The notes below the pieces were generated by a model. That model made no database searches. It was not told the origin of the DNA and was given only the letters and a program-made list of their open reading frames with translations. This document shows, one piece after another, positions 36,484 through 44,929 of a DNA stretch of 55,284 bases (within the stretch, counting starts at the first letter, position 1; each line of letters starts with the position of its first letter). Source of the DNA: Sphingomonadales bacterium. Its GTDB lineage: Bacteria; Pseudomonadota; Alphaproteobacteria; Sphingomonadales; Sphingomonadaceae. The translations under genes and the position numbers were made by a program. The DNA is taken from contig JAGWUH010000024.1 in NCBI GenBank assembly GCA_028868535.1, forward strand, positions 1 to 55,284, read 5' to 3'.

Positions 36484-37419
36484 ATGGTGATCGCCGCCAA
36501 TCGCCGCATTGCCGCAATCGCGCATCTCGACCGCTTTACCGCGATCGAGCCGCGCGCGATCGTCGGCTGGGGCCGCAAGCGGTCCGGTCGCCGGGCGGAG
36601 CGACTGGCGCGCTGGCTGGGGCGGCCGTTCCTGCTGCTCGAGGACGGGTTCCTCCGCTCGGTCGGCCGGGATGACCCGCCGTTGTCGCTGATCGCCGACC
36701 GTACCGGCGTCTACTATGACGCCACCCGCCCCAGCGATTTCGAGGCCGCCATTGCCGCCGGGGTCGACGGCACCCAGGCCGCCCGTGCCCGCGCCCTGGC
36801 CGCGCAGTGGCGCGACGGCCGCGTTTCCAAGTACAACCACGCGCCGGAGTTCGCCGGCAACCTGCCGGCGCGCTATGTGCTGGTGGTCGACCAGACCTTC
36901 GGCGATCTCTCGGTCGGCCTCGGGCTCGCCGATGTCGCCAGCTTTCGCGCGATGCTCGACGCGGCGCTGGCCGAGAACCCGGATTGCGAGGTCCTGGTCA
37001 AGGTCCATCCCGACGTCTTCACGCGCGGCAAGGGCGGCTGGCTCGACCTGACCGTGCCGCAGGCGCGGCGGGTCACCGTGCTGGCCGCTGATTGCCATGC
37101 GGCGCGGCTGCTGGAGCAGGCGCGGGCGGTCTATACAGTGACCTCGCTGATGGGTTTCGAGGCGCTGCTGCGCCACAAGCCGGTGCGTTGCTTCGGCATG
37201 CCGTTCTATGCCGGCTGGGGGTTGACGACCGACGAGCTGCCGGCACCGGTGGGACGCGGGCGCGCCGCGTTCGAGGCGCTGGTCCACGCGGCGCTGGTGT
37301 CTTGCTGCCGCTATGTCGATCCGGCCACGGGGGCGTACTGGCAGGCCGAGCAGGCGATCGCCCACGTCGCCGCGGCGCGTCGGCGCCTGTTCGCAGATCC
37401 GGAACAGGACGCCGCCTGA
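36484..37419 (+). CDS. KpsC-like beta-Kdo transferase, second single module
   Basis: This 311-residue protein corresponds to one half of KpsC: GWGRKRSG, LLLEDGFLRSVGRDDPPLSLI, VYYDATRPSDFE, then KVHPDVFTRGKGG and TSLMGFEALLRHKPVRCFGMPFYAGWGLT. Together with the module at 28290-29864 it makes up what is one two-module protein in E. coli. The modules share the GFEALLR and PFYAGWGLT segments, so they are paralogues. The ATG at 36484 lacks a good ribosome-binding site. Its TGA overlaps the start of the following glycosyltransferase (TGATG). Confidence 0.85.
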   Translation: MVIAANRRIAAIAHLDRFTAIEPRAIVGWGRKRSGRRAERLARWLGRPFLLLEDGFLRSVGRDDPPLSLIADRTGVYYDATRPSDFEAAIAAGVDGTQAARARALAAQWRDGRVSKYNHAPEFAGNLPARYVLVVDQTFGDLSVGLGLADVASFRAMLDAALAENPDCEVLVKVHPDVFTRGKGGWLDLTVPQARRVTVLAADCHAARLLEQARAVYTVTSLMGFEALLRHKPVRCFGMPFYAGWGLTTDELPAPVGRGRAAFEALVHAALVSCCRYVDPATGAYWQAEQAIAHVAAARRRLFADPEQDAA

Positions 37420-38447
37420 TGCCGTTCGGACGCCTGCTGGCCGAGCCTGCGCGGCTGCCGACCACGCACCTCTATTTCGTCAACGCGATGGCGGCGCAGC
37501 TTGGCCGGTGGTGGCGGCGCGCTCCGATCCGCAGCCTTGGCGCGAACTGCTTCGTCCACGGCGATGCGATGGTGCTGATCCGCCGCGACAAGCCGCGAAT
37601 CATCCGCGAGGCGCTGCATTGGCCCGGGCGGCTGGCCTACCTGATTGACGACGATGTCGCCGCCGGCATGAACAGCCCGTACCTGCCGCAAGACTATCGC
37701 GACCGCTTCGCCCGGTTCGAGCATGACTTCCATCGTCCGCTGCTCGAGCGCGCCGACCTGGTGCTGACTTCGTCGCGGGCGCTGGCGCAGGAGTTGCGCG
37801 ATCACCCCGCGCACGGCGCCCGCCGGGTGCGTGCCGAGATCCGCCGGATCGACCCGTTCTGGCCTTCGGCGCCGGCGGACCAGGCGCATTATCGCGCACT
37901 GGCCGGCGGCGCGCCGCTTCGCATTGTCCATCTCGGTTCGGGCTCGCACCAGGCGGCGCTCGAGGCAATCGCGCCGCAAGTCGCGGCGCTGCTCGACCGC
38001 CATCCGCATGCGCAGTTCACCTACTTCGCCGCGCGACCGGTCGATGCGATGCTGGAAGCCCATCCACGCGCGCGGCGGGTCGAGACCAAGACCTGGCCTG
38101 AATATCGCCGATGGCTGTCGCGCCACCGCTTCCACCTCGCGCTTTACCCGCTGATGCCCGACCGGTTCGACCGCGCGCGTTCGATCAACAAGCTGATCGA
38201 GCACGCGCTCGTCGGCGCGGTGGGGGTCTACCCGGAAGACTGGGCGCCGACCGCCATGATCGCCGGCAATGCGATCCTCGCCCCGTCCGATCCGTTCGCA
38301 TGGGGCGAGGCGCTGGAAGATGCTGTCGCGCGCCAGGGCGCGCTCGCCGAAATGGCCGCCGGTGCCGCCACGCAACTGGCGGCGCGGGACTATGCCGGCA
38401 GCCAGCGGCGGGTCTGGCACGAATTCCTGGGACTGGAGGCGGCGTGA
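37419..38447 (+). CDS. Glycosyltransferase, GT-B type
   Basis: This 342-residue protein has a GT-B type layout: an N-terminal domain with LIDDDVAAGMNSPYL and ADLVLTSSRALAQEL, and a C-terminal domain with LRIVHLGSGSHQAALEAIAPQV and the KLIEHALVGAVGVYPE segment typical of the donor site. It probably adds a sugar to the capsule repeat; donor and acceptor are unknown. Start and stop overlap its neighbours (TGATG with the KpsC-like gene, GTGA with the GT2 gene), so the three are translationally coupled. Confidence 0.75.
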   Translation: MPFGRLLAEPARLPTTHLYFVNAMAAQLGRWWRRAPIRSLGANCFVHGDAMVLIRRDKPRIIREALHWPGRLAYLIDDDVAAGMNSPYLPQDYRDRFARFEHDFHRPLLERADLVLTSSRALAQELRDHPAHGARRVRAEIRRIDPFWPSAPADQAHYRALAGGAPLRIVHLGSGSHQAALEAIAPQVAALLDRHPHAQFTYFAARPVDAMLEAHPRARRVETKTWPEYRRWLSRHRFHLALYPLMPDRFDRARSINKLIEHALVGAVGVYPEDWAPTAMIAGNAILAPSDPFAWGEALEDAVARQGALAEMAAGAATQLAARDYAGSQRRVWHEFLGLEAA

Positions 38448-40120
38448 ATTTTCCGGCCGCGTTCCTCCGGTTGCTGTTCCGGCGGCCGGGCGAGGCGATG
38501 CGGATACTGGGCTGGTGGCTTGCGGGCAAGCGGGTGCGCGCGCGCAATCGGCTGCATATCGGCGCAGGCGGCCAGAACGACGACTATGACGCATGGATCG
38601 CCACCGTCGAATGCGACGCGGACGAAGCAACGCCGTCAGCAACGGGCGAAGGCCCGCTGTTCGCGATCTGGCTGGTGGAAGACGGCGGCGACGCCGCGTG
38701 TACGCGGGCGTCGATCGCGGCGCTGAACTGGCCGGATGCCGCGCGTGTCGCGATCGTGTCGGGCCGCGACGGGAGCGTGGTAAAGGCGGCACTGGCCATG
38801 ATCGGGGCGGAATGGGTCATCCCCGTCGCCGCGGGCACGCGGTTGGCGCCGCTGGCGCTGCGACGGTTCGGCGAGGCCATCGCGGACCGGCCGGAGGCGC
38901 AGGTCGTCTATGGCGATCACGATCAGGCTGACGCAACAGGACGGCGAACCCTGCCGTGGTTCAAGCCGCTCTGGAACCCGGACCTGTTCCTGGCGCAGGA
39001 CTATCTGTCGCAAGCCTGCGCGATCGCTGCCCCGGCCCTGGCGTCGGCGCTGGACGATGCTGCGCCAGGCGACGCGGCGACGATCTTCGCGCTGTTGCTG
39101 GCCATCACCAGCAGGCCGGACGCCCGGGTCGTGCATGTGCCGCACGTGCTGGCCCATCTGCCCGACGTCTTCTTGGCGGCAGCGCCGGCGGCGCGAATGG
39201 CGGTACTCGAACGGCATTTCGCCGGCTCCGGCGCCACCTTCAGCGCAGGGGCGGCGAACACCGTTCATGTCAGTTGGCCGTTGCCCGCGCCCTTGCCACT
39301 GGTCAGCGTGATCGTGCCGACCCGCGACAACCTCGCGCTCGCGCGAGCCTGCGTGGACAGCGTGCTCTCGCGGACCGGATATCGGCCGCTGGAGATCATC
39401 ATCGTCGACAATGGCAGCGTTTCGCCGGGAATGCTGGCCTGGCTCGACCGTATTGCCGACCATCCGGCGGTGCGCGTGCTGCGCGATGACGGCCCGTTCA
39501 ACTTCTCCGCCATCAACAATCGCGCGGCGCGGGTCGCGCGGGGCGATTACCTGTGCCTGTTGAACGACGACACCGAAGTTCGCGAGGGTGCGTGGCTGGC
39601 CGAGCTGATGCGCCACGCCGTCCGGCCTGACGTGGGCGCGGTCGGCGCCAGGCTGGTCTATGGCGATGGCTCGATCCAGCACGCCGGCGTGACCATCGGC
39701 CTGGGCGGCAGCGCCGGCCACGCCCACCGCTTCCAGCCTCCGGGCGCGACCGGCTGGTTCCACCGTGCCGATGTTACCCATGCTGTCAGCGCGGTGACCG
39801 GGGCGTGCCTGGTCGTTGCGCGGCGCAAGTTCGAAGCGGTCGGCGGGCTCGACGAAACGGCATTCGCGGTTGCGTTCAACGATGTCGACTTGTGCCTGAA
39901 ACTGCAGCGCGCCGGCTGGCGCACCATCTATGAGCCCCGCGCGATGCTCACGCATCACGAATCGAAATCACGGGATCGCCAGCGCGATCCGGCGCGAGCC
40001 GGCCAATTCCAGGCCGAACTCGCCGAACTGCGACGCCGCTGGCAGACCGATAGCCTGGTCGATCCGCTGTTCCATCCGCGCCTCGATCGCTCCCAGGAAA
40101 CCTACCGGCTCAAGCTGTAG
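38444..40120 (+). CDS. Glycosyltransferase family 2, with N-terminal extension
   Basis: This 558-residue protein has an N-terminal region of about 270 residues without a recognised fold and a GT2 catalytic domain (about 283-540): LVSVIVPTRDNLALARACVDSVL, NGSVSPG, the DXD-like LLNDDTEV, and the late GGLDETAFAVAFNDVDLCLKLQRAGW. It uses nucleotide sugars in the cytoplasm, probably to build the capsule repeat. The GTG start overlaps the previous stop (GTGA) after GGAGGCGGC. Its last 11 bases overlap the end of the convergent DapB-like gene. Confidence 0.85.
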   Translation: MNFPAAFLRLLFRRPGEAMRILGWWLAGKRVRARNRLHIGAGGQNDDYDAWIATVECDADEATPSATGEGPLFAIWLVEDGGDAACTRASIAALNWPDAARVAIVSGRDGSVVKAALAMIGAEWVIPVAAGTRLAPLALRRFGEAIADRPEAQVVYGDHDQADATGRRTLPWFKPLWNPDLFLAQDYLSQACAIAAPALASALDDAAPGDAATIFALLLAITSRPDARVVHVPHVLAHLPDVFLAAAPAARMAVLERHFAGSGATFSAGAANTVHVSWPLPAPLPLVSVIVPTRDNLALARACVDSVLSRTGYRPLEIIIVDNGSVSPGMLAWLDRIADHPAVRVLRDDGPFNFSAINNRAARVARGDYLCLLNDDTEVREGAWLAELMRHAVRPDVGAVGARLVYGDGSIQHAGVTIGLGGSAGHAHRFQPPGATGWFHRADVTHAVSAVTGACLVVARRKFEAVGGLDETAFAVAFNDVDLCLKLQRAGWRTIYEPRAMLTHHESKSRDRQRDPARAGQFQAELAELRRRWQTDSLVDPLFHPRLDRSQETYRLKL

Positions 40121-41153
40121 GCCAGAGCCCTGCCGGGGCATAGGGCAGGCCGACATCGCGCAGGCCCAGGACGCCGGGGCGGGCGCGCCGGATGTCGAAC
40201 AGGGCATTCACCGCAGGCAGCGCGGTGGTCGTGTCCCAATCGTGGTTGGCCCAGTGCGCGGGGGGCTTGATGCGCATCCGCACGTCGAGGCCGGGATCGC
40301 CGTCGATGGTGAAGTGGTACTGGTCCTTGTCGATCTCCCAACCTTCCGCCAGGTTCTCGGTCAGGTACCAGACGACGGTCAGGTTGACCCTTGCGACGCC
40401 GTCGACCATGCCGTTCCAGCCGCCGCGCAGCGCGGCGTTGCTGCCCTTTTCCATGCGGAACCAGCCCAGATCGACGGTATCGGCCGCGGTGGCGTAGTCG
40501 CAGAAGAAGGCGATCTCGTCGAAACGGTATTCGAGCGCGTCGCCGATGCGCTGGACCGCGTCGCGGAACAGGATCAGCCAGTTTTCGGCGCGCTGGAGCA
40601 GTTCGGAACTGGTGCCGCCCGGTTCTCCCATCCCCAGGAAACTCCAGGTCTCGACCGATTCGTAGACCGAGCAATCGGCTGATTCGACCATGCTGATCTT
40701 GTCGACCCGGCGGCAGCCAGCGGTGAGGGAAGTGACCACCGAGTTGATCCAGCCAGGGTTGATGCCGGTGATGTAGAGCGACGACTGGCCGCGCTGGCAG
40801 GCGGCTTCGAGCGCCGCCTTCACTTCGCCCTGGACGCCGCCGAGGTTGAGGAACATGTTGGTCGAGACGACGTCCATGCCCGCTTCGAGCAGGCGGACGA
40901 CCTCCTCCAGGTTGGCCTCGAACGGGGTGTAGAGCACGCTGTCCGCCTTGAGCGCGATCAACGCGGCGATGTCGCTGGTCGCGGTGACGCCGCACGGTGG
41001 ACGGCCGGCGAGCACCGCCGCATCCTGCCCGGCCTTGTCGGGCGAATAGGCGTAGCAGCCGACCAGTTCCATGCGCGGATCGTCAAGCACGGCGCGCATC
41101 GCCAGCTTGCCGACCTTGCCGGTGGTCCATTGGATCACGCGCAACTTGTCCAT
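40110..41153 (-). CDS. Dihydrodipicolinate-reductase-like NAD(P)-dependent dehydrogenase
   Basis: This 347-residue protein has a Rossmann N terminus (RVIQWTTGKVGKLAMRAVLDDP) and the body of the DapB-like group that also includes 2,4-diaminopentanoate dehydrogenase, with STNMFLNLGG and ITGINPGWINSVV. It is not a housekeeping DapB, being longer and in a catabolic context. The substrate is unknown. GGGAGAGAGACG precedes the ATG at 41153. It is divergent from the epimerase-prpF-tcuA-gntR operon across the palindrome at 41257-41274, which suggests common control. Confidence 0.8.
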   Translation of the reverse strand: MDKLRVIQWTTGKVGKLAMRAVLDDPRMELVGCYAYSPDKAGQDAAVLAGRPPCGVTATSDIAALIALKADSVLYTPFEANLEEVVRLLEAGMDVVSTNMFLNLGGVQGEVKAALEAACQRGQSSLYITGINPGWINSVVTSLTAGCRRVDKISMVESADCSVYESVETWSFLGMGEPGGTSSELLQRAENWLILFRDAVQRIGDALEYRFDEIAFFCDYATAADTVDLGWFRMEKGSNAALRGGWNGMVDGVARVNLTVVWYLTENLAEGWEIDKDQYHFTIDGDPGLDVRMRIKPPAHWANHDWDTTTALPAVNALFDIRRARPGVLGLRDVGLPYAPAGLWPTA

Positions 41154-41256
41154 CGTCTCTCTCCCGCGTTTCGTTGCCGCACAGGCTAGCAACCGCGAGG
41201 CAGGATGCCATCCCCATACGGGAAACCGCCGGGGCGAACCCGGCGGCAACAAAAAC

Positions 41257-41274
41257 GTCAACTGTTGACAGTTT
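41257..41274. promoter_or_regulatory. Candidate GntR operator, site A
   Basis: GTCAACTGTTGACAGTTT contains the perfect 13-base palindrome GTCAACTGTTGAC (41257-41269) overlapping a consensus -35 hexamer TTGACA (41265-41270). Forty bases separate it from the epimerase ATG (41315). The identical 18-mer lies on the minus strand at 49520-49537, 39 bases before the aldehyde dehydrogenase start. Confidence 0.8.
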
Positions 41275-41314
41275 TCACGTCCCCGTCCAAGCGGCGGCGG
41301 ACAGGAGCCGAACC

Positions 41315-42301
41315 ATGCAGATCGCGGGGAACACGTTCGTCATCACCGGTGGCGCCAGCCTGATCGGCAGCCATGTGGCGGACCGGCTGCTGGCCGAAGG
41401 CGCCGGCGGGGTGGTGCTGCTCGACAACTTCTCGCTCGGCACGCCGGAAGCAGTCGCGCACCTCGACGGCGATCCGCGGGTGCGGCTGATCAAGGGCGAC
41501 ATCCTGCGGGTCAACGACCTCTACGACGCGTTCAAGGGCGCGGCCGGGGTGTTTTCGATCGCCGGATTCCTGACGCTGCCGCTGTCGCAGAATCCGTCGC
41601 TGGGGCTGGCGGTGAACGTCGAGGGCCAGGTCAACGTGTTCGAGGCCTGCCGCTATGCCGGGGTGAGGAAGGTGGTGTTTTCCTCGTCGATCGCGGCGTA
41701 TGGCGAGCCGGAAGGCGATGGCGTGATCGACGAGACCGCGCCGGCGAACCTTGCCGGCTACCAGCCGGGATCGATGCTCTATTCGTGCAGCAAGCTGATC
41801 GGCGAGGCGCTGTGCAAGCTTTATGCGGCGAAGCACGGGATCGATGCCGTCGCGCTGCGCTATTCCACCGTCTATGGTGAGCGGCAGCACTATCGCGGGG
41901 TCAACGCGCTCGCCATCATCGAAAGTTATGACCGGGTCATGCGCGGCGAGCCGCCGGTGCTGCCGGGCGACGGCAGCGAGGTGCACGACTACATTCACGT
42001 CGCCGACGTCGCCCGCGCCAATGTCATGGCGATGGCGGGCGAGGCGAGCGGCGAGGTGTTCAACGTCGTCACCGGGGTCGAGACGACGGTGAAGCGGATC
42101 GCCGAGATCGTGCTGGGCCTCTGCGGCAGCGACCTTGCGCCGGTCTATCGCGACGATCCGAACGCGGTGAAGGCGACGAGCAGCGCCTCGCTGAAGCTGA
42201 GCCGCGAGAAGATCAGGGCGGCACTGGGCTGGGAGCCGGAAGTGTCCGTCGAGGACGGGATCGGGCGGCTGATTGGCTGGATCCGCGAGCGCGAGGCGTG
42301 A
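41315..42301 (+). CDS. NAD-dependent epimerase/dehydratase (extended SDR)
   Basis: This 328-residue extended short-chain dehydrogenase has the nucleotide-binding motif TGGASLIGSHVADRLL (about 10-25) in place of the usual TGGxGxxG, and the catalytic Ser and YxxxK in SSSIAAYGEP and YSCSKLIGEAL. These enzymes usually act on nucleotide sugars; here the catabolic neighbours suggest a different hydroxy-substrate, but this is inference. An AGGAGCCGAACC site precedes the ATG at 41315. It is first in the operon epimerase-prpF-tcuA-gntR, and its stop overlaps the prpF start (GTGA). Confidence 0.82.
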   Translation: MQIAGNTFVITGGASLIGSHVADRLLAEGAGGVVLLDNFSLGTPEAVAHLDGDPRVRLIKGDILRVNDLYDAFKGAAGVFSIAGFLTLPLSQNPSLGLAVNVEGQVNVFEACRYAGVRKVVFSSSIAAYGEPEGDGVIDETAPANLAGYQPGSMLYSCSKLIGEALCKLYAAKHGIDAVALRYSTVYGERQHYRGVNALAIIESYDRVMRGEPPVLPGDGSEVHDYIHVADVARANVMAMAGEASGEVFNVVTGVETTVKRIAEIVLGLCGSDLAPVYRDDPNAVKATSSASLKLSREKIRAALGWEPEVSVEDGIGRLIGWIREREA

Positions 42302-43425
42302 AACTGCACCGCATCCGCGCCGTGTTCATGCGCGGCGGCACCTCGAAGGCGTTGGTGTTCCGCGCCGGGGACCTGCCGGCCGATCGCGCGGCGTGGGATG
42401 CGATCTTCCTCGCGGCGATGGGGGTGCCCGATCCGAACGGGCGCAACCTCGACGGGATGGCGGGGGGAATGTCCTCGCTGAACAAGGTCTGCGTGGTGGG
42501 GCCAGCGACGCACCCCGAGGCCGACGTGGACTACACGTTCGTGCAGCTGGGCGTGGACGAACCGCTGGCGGACTACGGCGGCAACTGCGGCAACATGTCG
42601 AGCGCGATCGGGCCGTTCGCGGTGGAGGAGGGGCTGGTGCCCTGCCCCGCAACCGGCGAGGCGGTGGTGCGCATCCACAACACCAACACCGGCAAGCTGA
42701 TCGTCGCGCGGTTCGCGGTGGCGGACGGGGCGCTGGCCGCCGATGGCGACATGGCGCTGGACGGCGTCTCTGGGACGGCGGCGGCGGTGAAGCTGGAGTT
42801 CGTTTCTCCCGGCGGCGCCAGGACCGGAAGACTGCTGCCGACCGGGAATGCGGTGGACGTGCTGGAAGTGGCCGGGGTGGGCCGGATCGAGGCCAGCCTG
42901 GTCGACGCCGCCAATCCGTGCGTGTTCGTCGATGCCGCGACGCTGGGGATGCGCGGGGTGGAGATGCCTGCCGACCTCGACAAGGATGCAGGGTTTCTGC
43001 AGCGGATGGAGGCGATCCGGCGCGCGGGATCGCTGGCGATGGGGCTGGCGGGCGATCTCGACGCGGCGGGACGGCTGGCTTCGATCCCCAAGGTGGCGAT
43101 GCTGTGTGCGCCGCAGCCGGCGACGACGATTTCGGGGCGGGTGCTGGCGGCGGACGAGAGCGACCTGATCGTGCGGATGATCTCGATCGGCCAGCCGCAT
43201 CGGGCGGTGCCGATCACCGGGTCGATCTGCCTGGCAGTGGCGGCGCGGTTGCCGGGGACGATCGCGCACCGGCTTTGCGCCGATCGCGAGGGGCCGATCC
43301 GGATCGGCCATGCCTCGGGCACGACGGTGGTCGATGCCGATGTTCAGAACGGCGAGGCGCGTTACGGGGCGGTCTATCGCACCGCGCGGCGGCTGTTCGA
43401 GGGAAATGTGATCTACCGGCTTTGA
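42298..43425 (+). CDS. PrpF-family cis-trans / allylic isomerase (4-oxalomesaconate tautomerase or 2-methylaconitate isomerase-like)
   Basis: This 375-residue PrpF-family enzyme has the start MRGGTSKALVFRAGDLP and the catalytic region: Lys63 and Cys97 (in YGGNCGNMSS), which align with the Lys73/Cys107 pair described for Shewanella PrpF. Family members move the double bond of unsaturated tricarboxylates such as 2-methylaconitate or oxalomesaconate. Which of these it uses cannot be told, but with the TcuA-like gene next to it an aconitate-like acid is likely. The GTG start overlaps the epimerase stop, and the TcuA-like gene follows after 13 bases. Confidence 0.88.
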   Translation: MKLHRIRAVFMRGGTSKALVFRAGDLPADRAAWDAIFLAAMGVPDPNGRNLDGMAGGMSSLNKVCVVGPATHPEADVDYTFVQLGVDEPLADYGGNCGNMSSAIGPFAVEEGLVPCPATGEAVVRIHNTNTGKLIVARFAVADGALAADGDMALDGVSGTAAAVKLEFVSPGGARTGRLLPTGNAVDVLEVAGVGRIEASLVDAANPCVFVDAATLGMRGVEMPADLDKDAGFLQRMEAIRRAGSLAMGLAGDLDAAGRLASIPKVAMLCAPQPATTISGRVLAADESDLIVRMISIGQPHRAVPITGSICLAVAARLPGTIAHRLCADREGPIRIGHASGTTVVDADVQNGEARYGAVYRTARRLFEGNVIYRL

Positions 43426-43438
43426 TGGAGTGAATGCT

Positions 43439-44929
43439 GTGACGGTTCAGACGGATTGGGACGTTGTTGTCGTGGGCGCGGGCAACGCGGCGATGTGCGC
43501 GGCGCTGTCCGCCGCCGAGCAGGGCGTGAAGGTGCTGGTGCTGGAGAAGGCGACGAAGGAGGATCGCGGCGGCAATTCGACCTTCACCGCCGGCGGCTTC
43601 CGCTTCTGCCACGACGGCGTCGAGGATTTGCGTGGCGACATTCTCGATGACATGACGCCCGGCGAGTACGATTCGATCGGCAACCTGCCGGCGTTCAGCG
43701 AAGAGCAGTTCATGGACACGCTGATGCGGATCACCGAGCACCAGTGCGACCCGGACCTCGCGCAGATCCTGGTAAGCAAGTCGCGCGAGACGATGCGGTG
43801 GATGCGCACGCACAAGATCCGCTTCATTCCGATGTTCGGCCGGCAATCGTTCAAGATCGACGGCAAGCACCACTTCTACGGCGGCGTGAACATCGAGGCG
43901 GTCGGTGGCGGCTGGGGCCTTGTCGACATGCTGATGAACGCGGCGGAGCGGATGGGCATCACCGTGCTCTACGAGACCGGGTTGCGCGAACTGATCCAGG
44001 ACGAGAAGGGCGCGGTAACCGGGGTGCGGGCGTTCGGGCCGGACGGCTATGTCAACTTCTCCGCGAAATCGGTGGTGCTGGCCTGCGGCGGGTTCGAGTC
44101 GAACCCGGAGATGCGGGTGCGCTACCTGGGCCAGGGCTGGGAACTGTGCCGGGTGCGCGGCACGCAGCACAACACCGGCGACGGCATCAACGCCGCGCTG
44201 AAGATCGGGGCGCGGCCGCATGGGGGCTGGTCCTCCTGCCACGCGGTGCAGTGGGATATCTCCGCGCCGCCGTATGGCGACCGGGTGGTCCTGGACAATT
44301 TCCAGAAGCATTCCTACCCGATCGGCATCGTCGTCAACCTCGACGGCAAGCGTTTCATCGACGAGGGGGCAGACTATCGCAACCACACCTACGCCAAGTA
44401 CGGCAAGGAAGTGATGAAGCAGCCGCAGCGCACCGCGATCCAGATCTTCGACGAGAAGACCCACGGCATGGTGCGCGACGAGTATCGCATCCGCGAGGTG
44501 ACGAAGGCCAGCGGCGAGACCATCGCCGAGCTGGCGAAGGCGCTCGACATCAATGTCGACGGTCTTGAGGCGACGGTGCGCGAGTTCAACGCGGCGTGCC
44601 AACCGGGTGAGTACAATCCCTCGATCCTCGACGGCGTGTGCACGAAGGGGTTGGAAGTGCCGAAGTCGAACTGGGCACTGCCGATCGACCAGGGGCCGTT
44701 CCACGGTTATGTCGTCACCTGCGGCATCACCTTCACGTTCGGGGGACTGAAGATAAACACCGACGCACAGGTGCTGGACCTGACCGACAGGCCGATCCCC
44801 GGGCTCTATGCTGCCGGCGAGCTGGTCGGCGGCATCTTCTTCCAGAACTATCCGGGCGGGACCGGGCTGCTCAACGGCTCGGTGTTCGGCAAGCTCGCCG
44901 GGGCCAACGCGGGGCAGGCCGCGAAATGA
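43439..44929 (+). CDS. FAD-dependent tricarballylate-dehydrogenase-like (TcuA) flavoprotein
   Basis: This 496-residue flavoprotein of the fumarate reductase/succinate dehydrogenase superfamily has the N-terminal GAGNAAMCAALSAAEQG motif, DRGGNSTFTAGGF, and a C-terminal FFQNYPGGTGLLNGSVFGKLAG block, the layout of TcuA (tricarballylate to cis-aconitate). I call it TcuA-like rather than tcuA because no tcuB/tcuC is present. I prefer GTG 43439 (GGAG, spacing 8) over GTG 43430. Its stop overlaps the gntR start (ATGA). It is the third gene of the operon. Confidence 0.82.
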   Translation: MTVQTDWDVVVVGAGNAAMCAALSAAEQGVKVLVLEKATKEDRGGNSTFTAGGFRFCHDGVEDLRGDILDDMTPGEYDSIGNLPAFSEEQFMDTLMRITEHQCDPDLAQILVSKSRETMRWMRTHKIRFIPMFGRQSFKIDGKHHFYGGVNIEAVGGGWGLVDMLMNAAERMGITVLYETGLRELIQDEKGAVTGVRAFGPDGYVNFSAKSVVLACGGFESNPEMRVRYLGQGWELCRVRGTQHNTGDGINAALKIGARPHGGWSSCHAVQWDISAPPYGDRVVLDNFQKHSYPIGIVVNLDGKRFIDEGADYRNHTYAKYGKEVMKQPQRTAIQIFDEKTHGMVRDEYRIREVTKASGETIAELAKALDINVDGLEATVREFNAACQPGEYNPSILDGVCTKGLEVPKSNWALPIDQGPFHGYVVTCGITFTFGGLKINTDAQVLDLTDRPIPGLYAAGELVGGIFFQNYPGGTGLLNGSVFGKLAGANAGQAAK

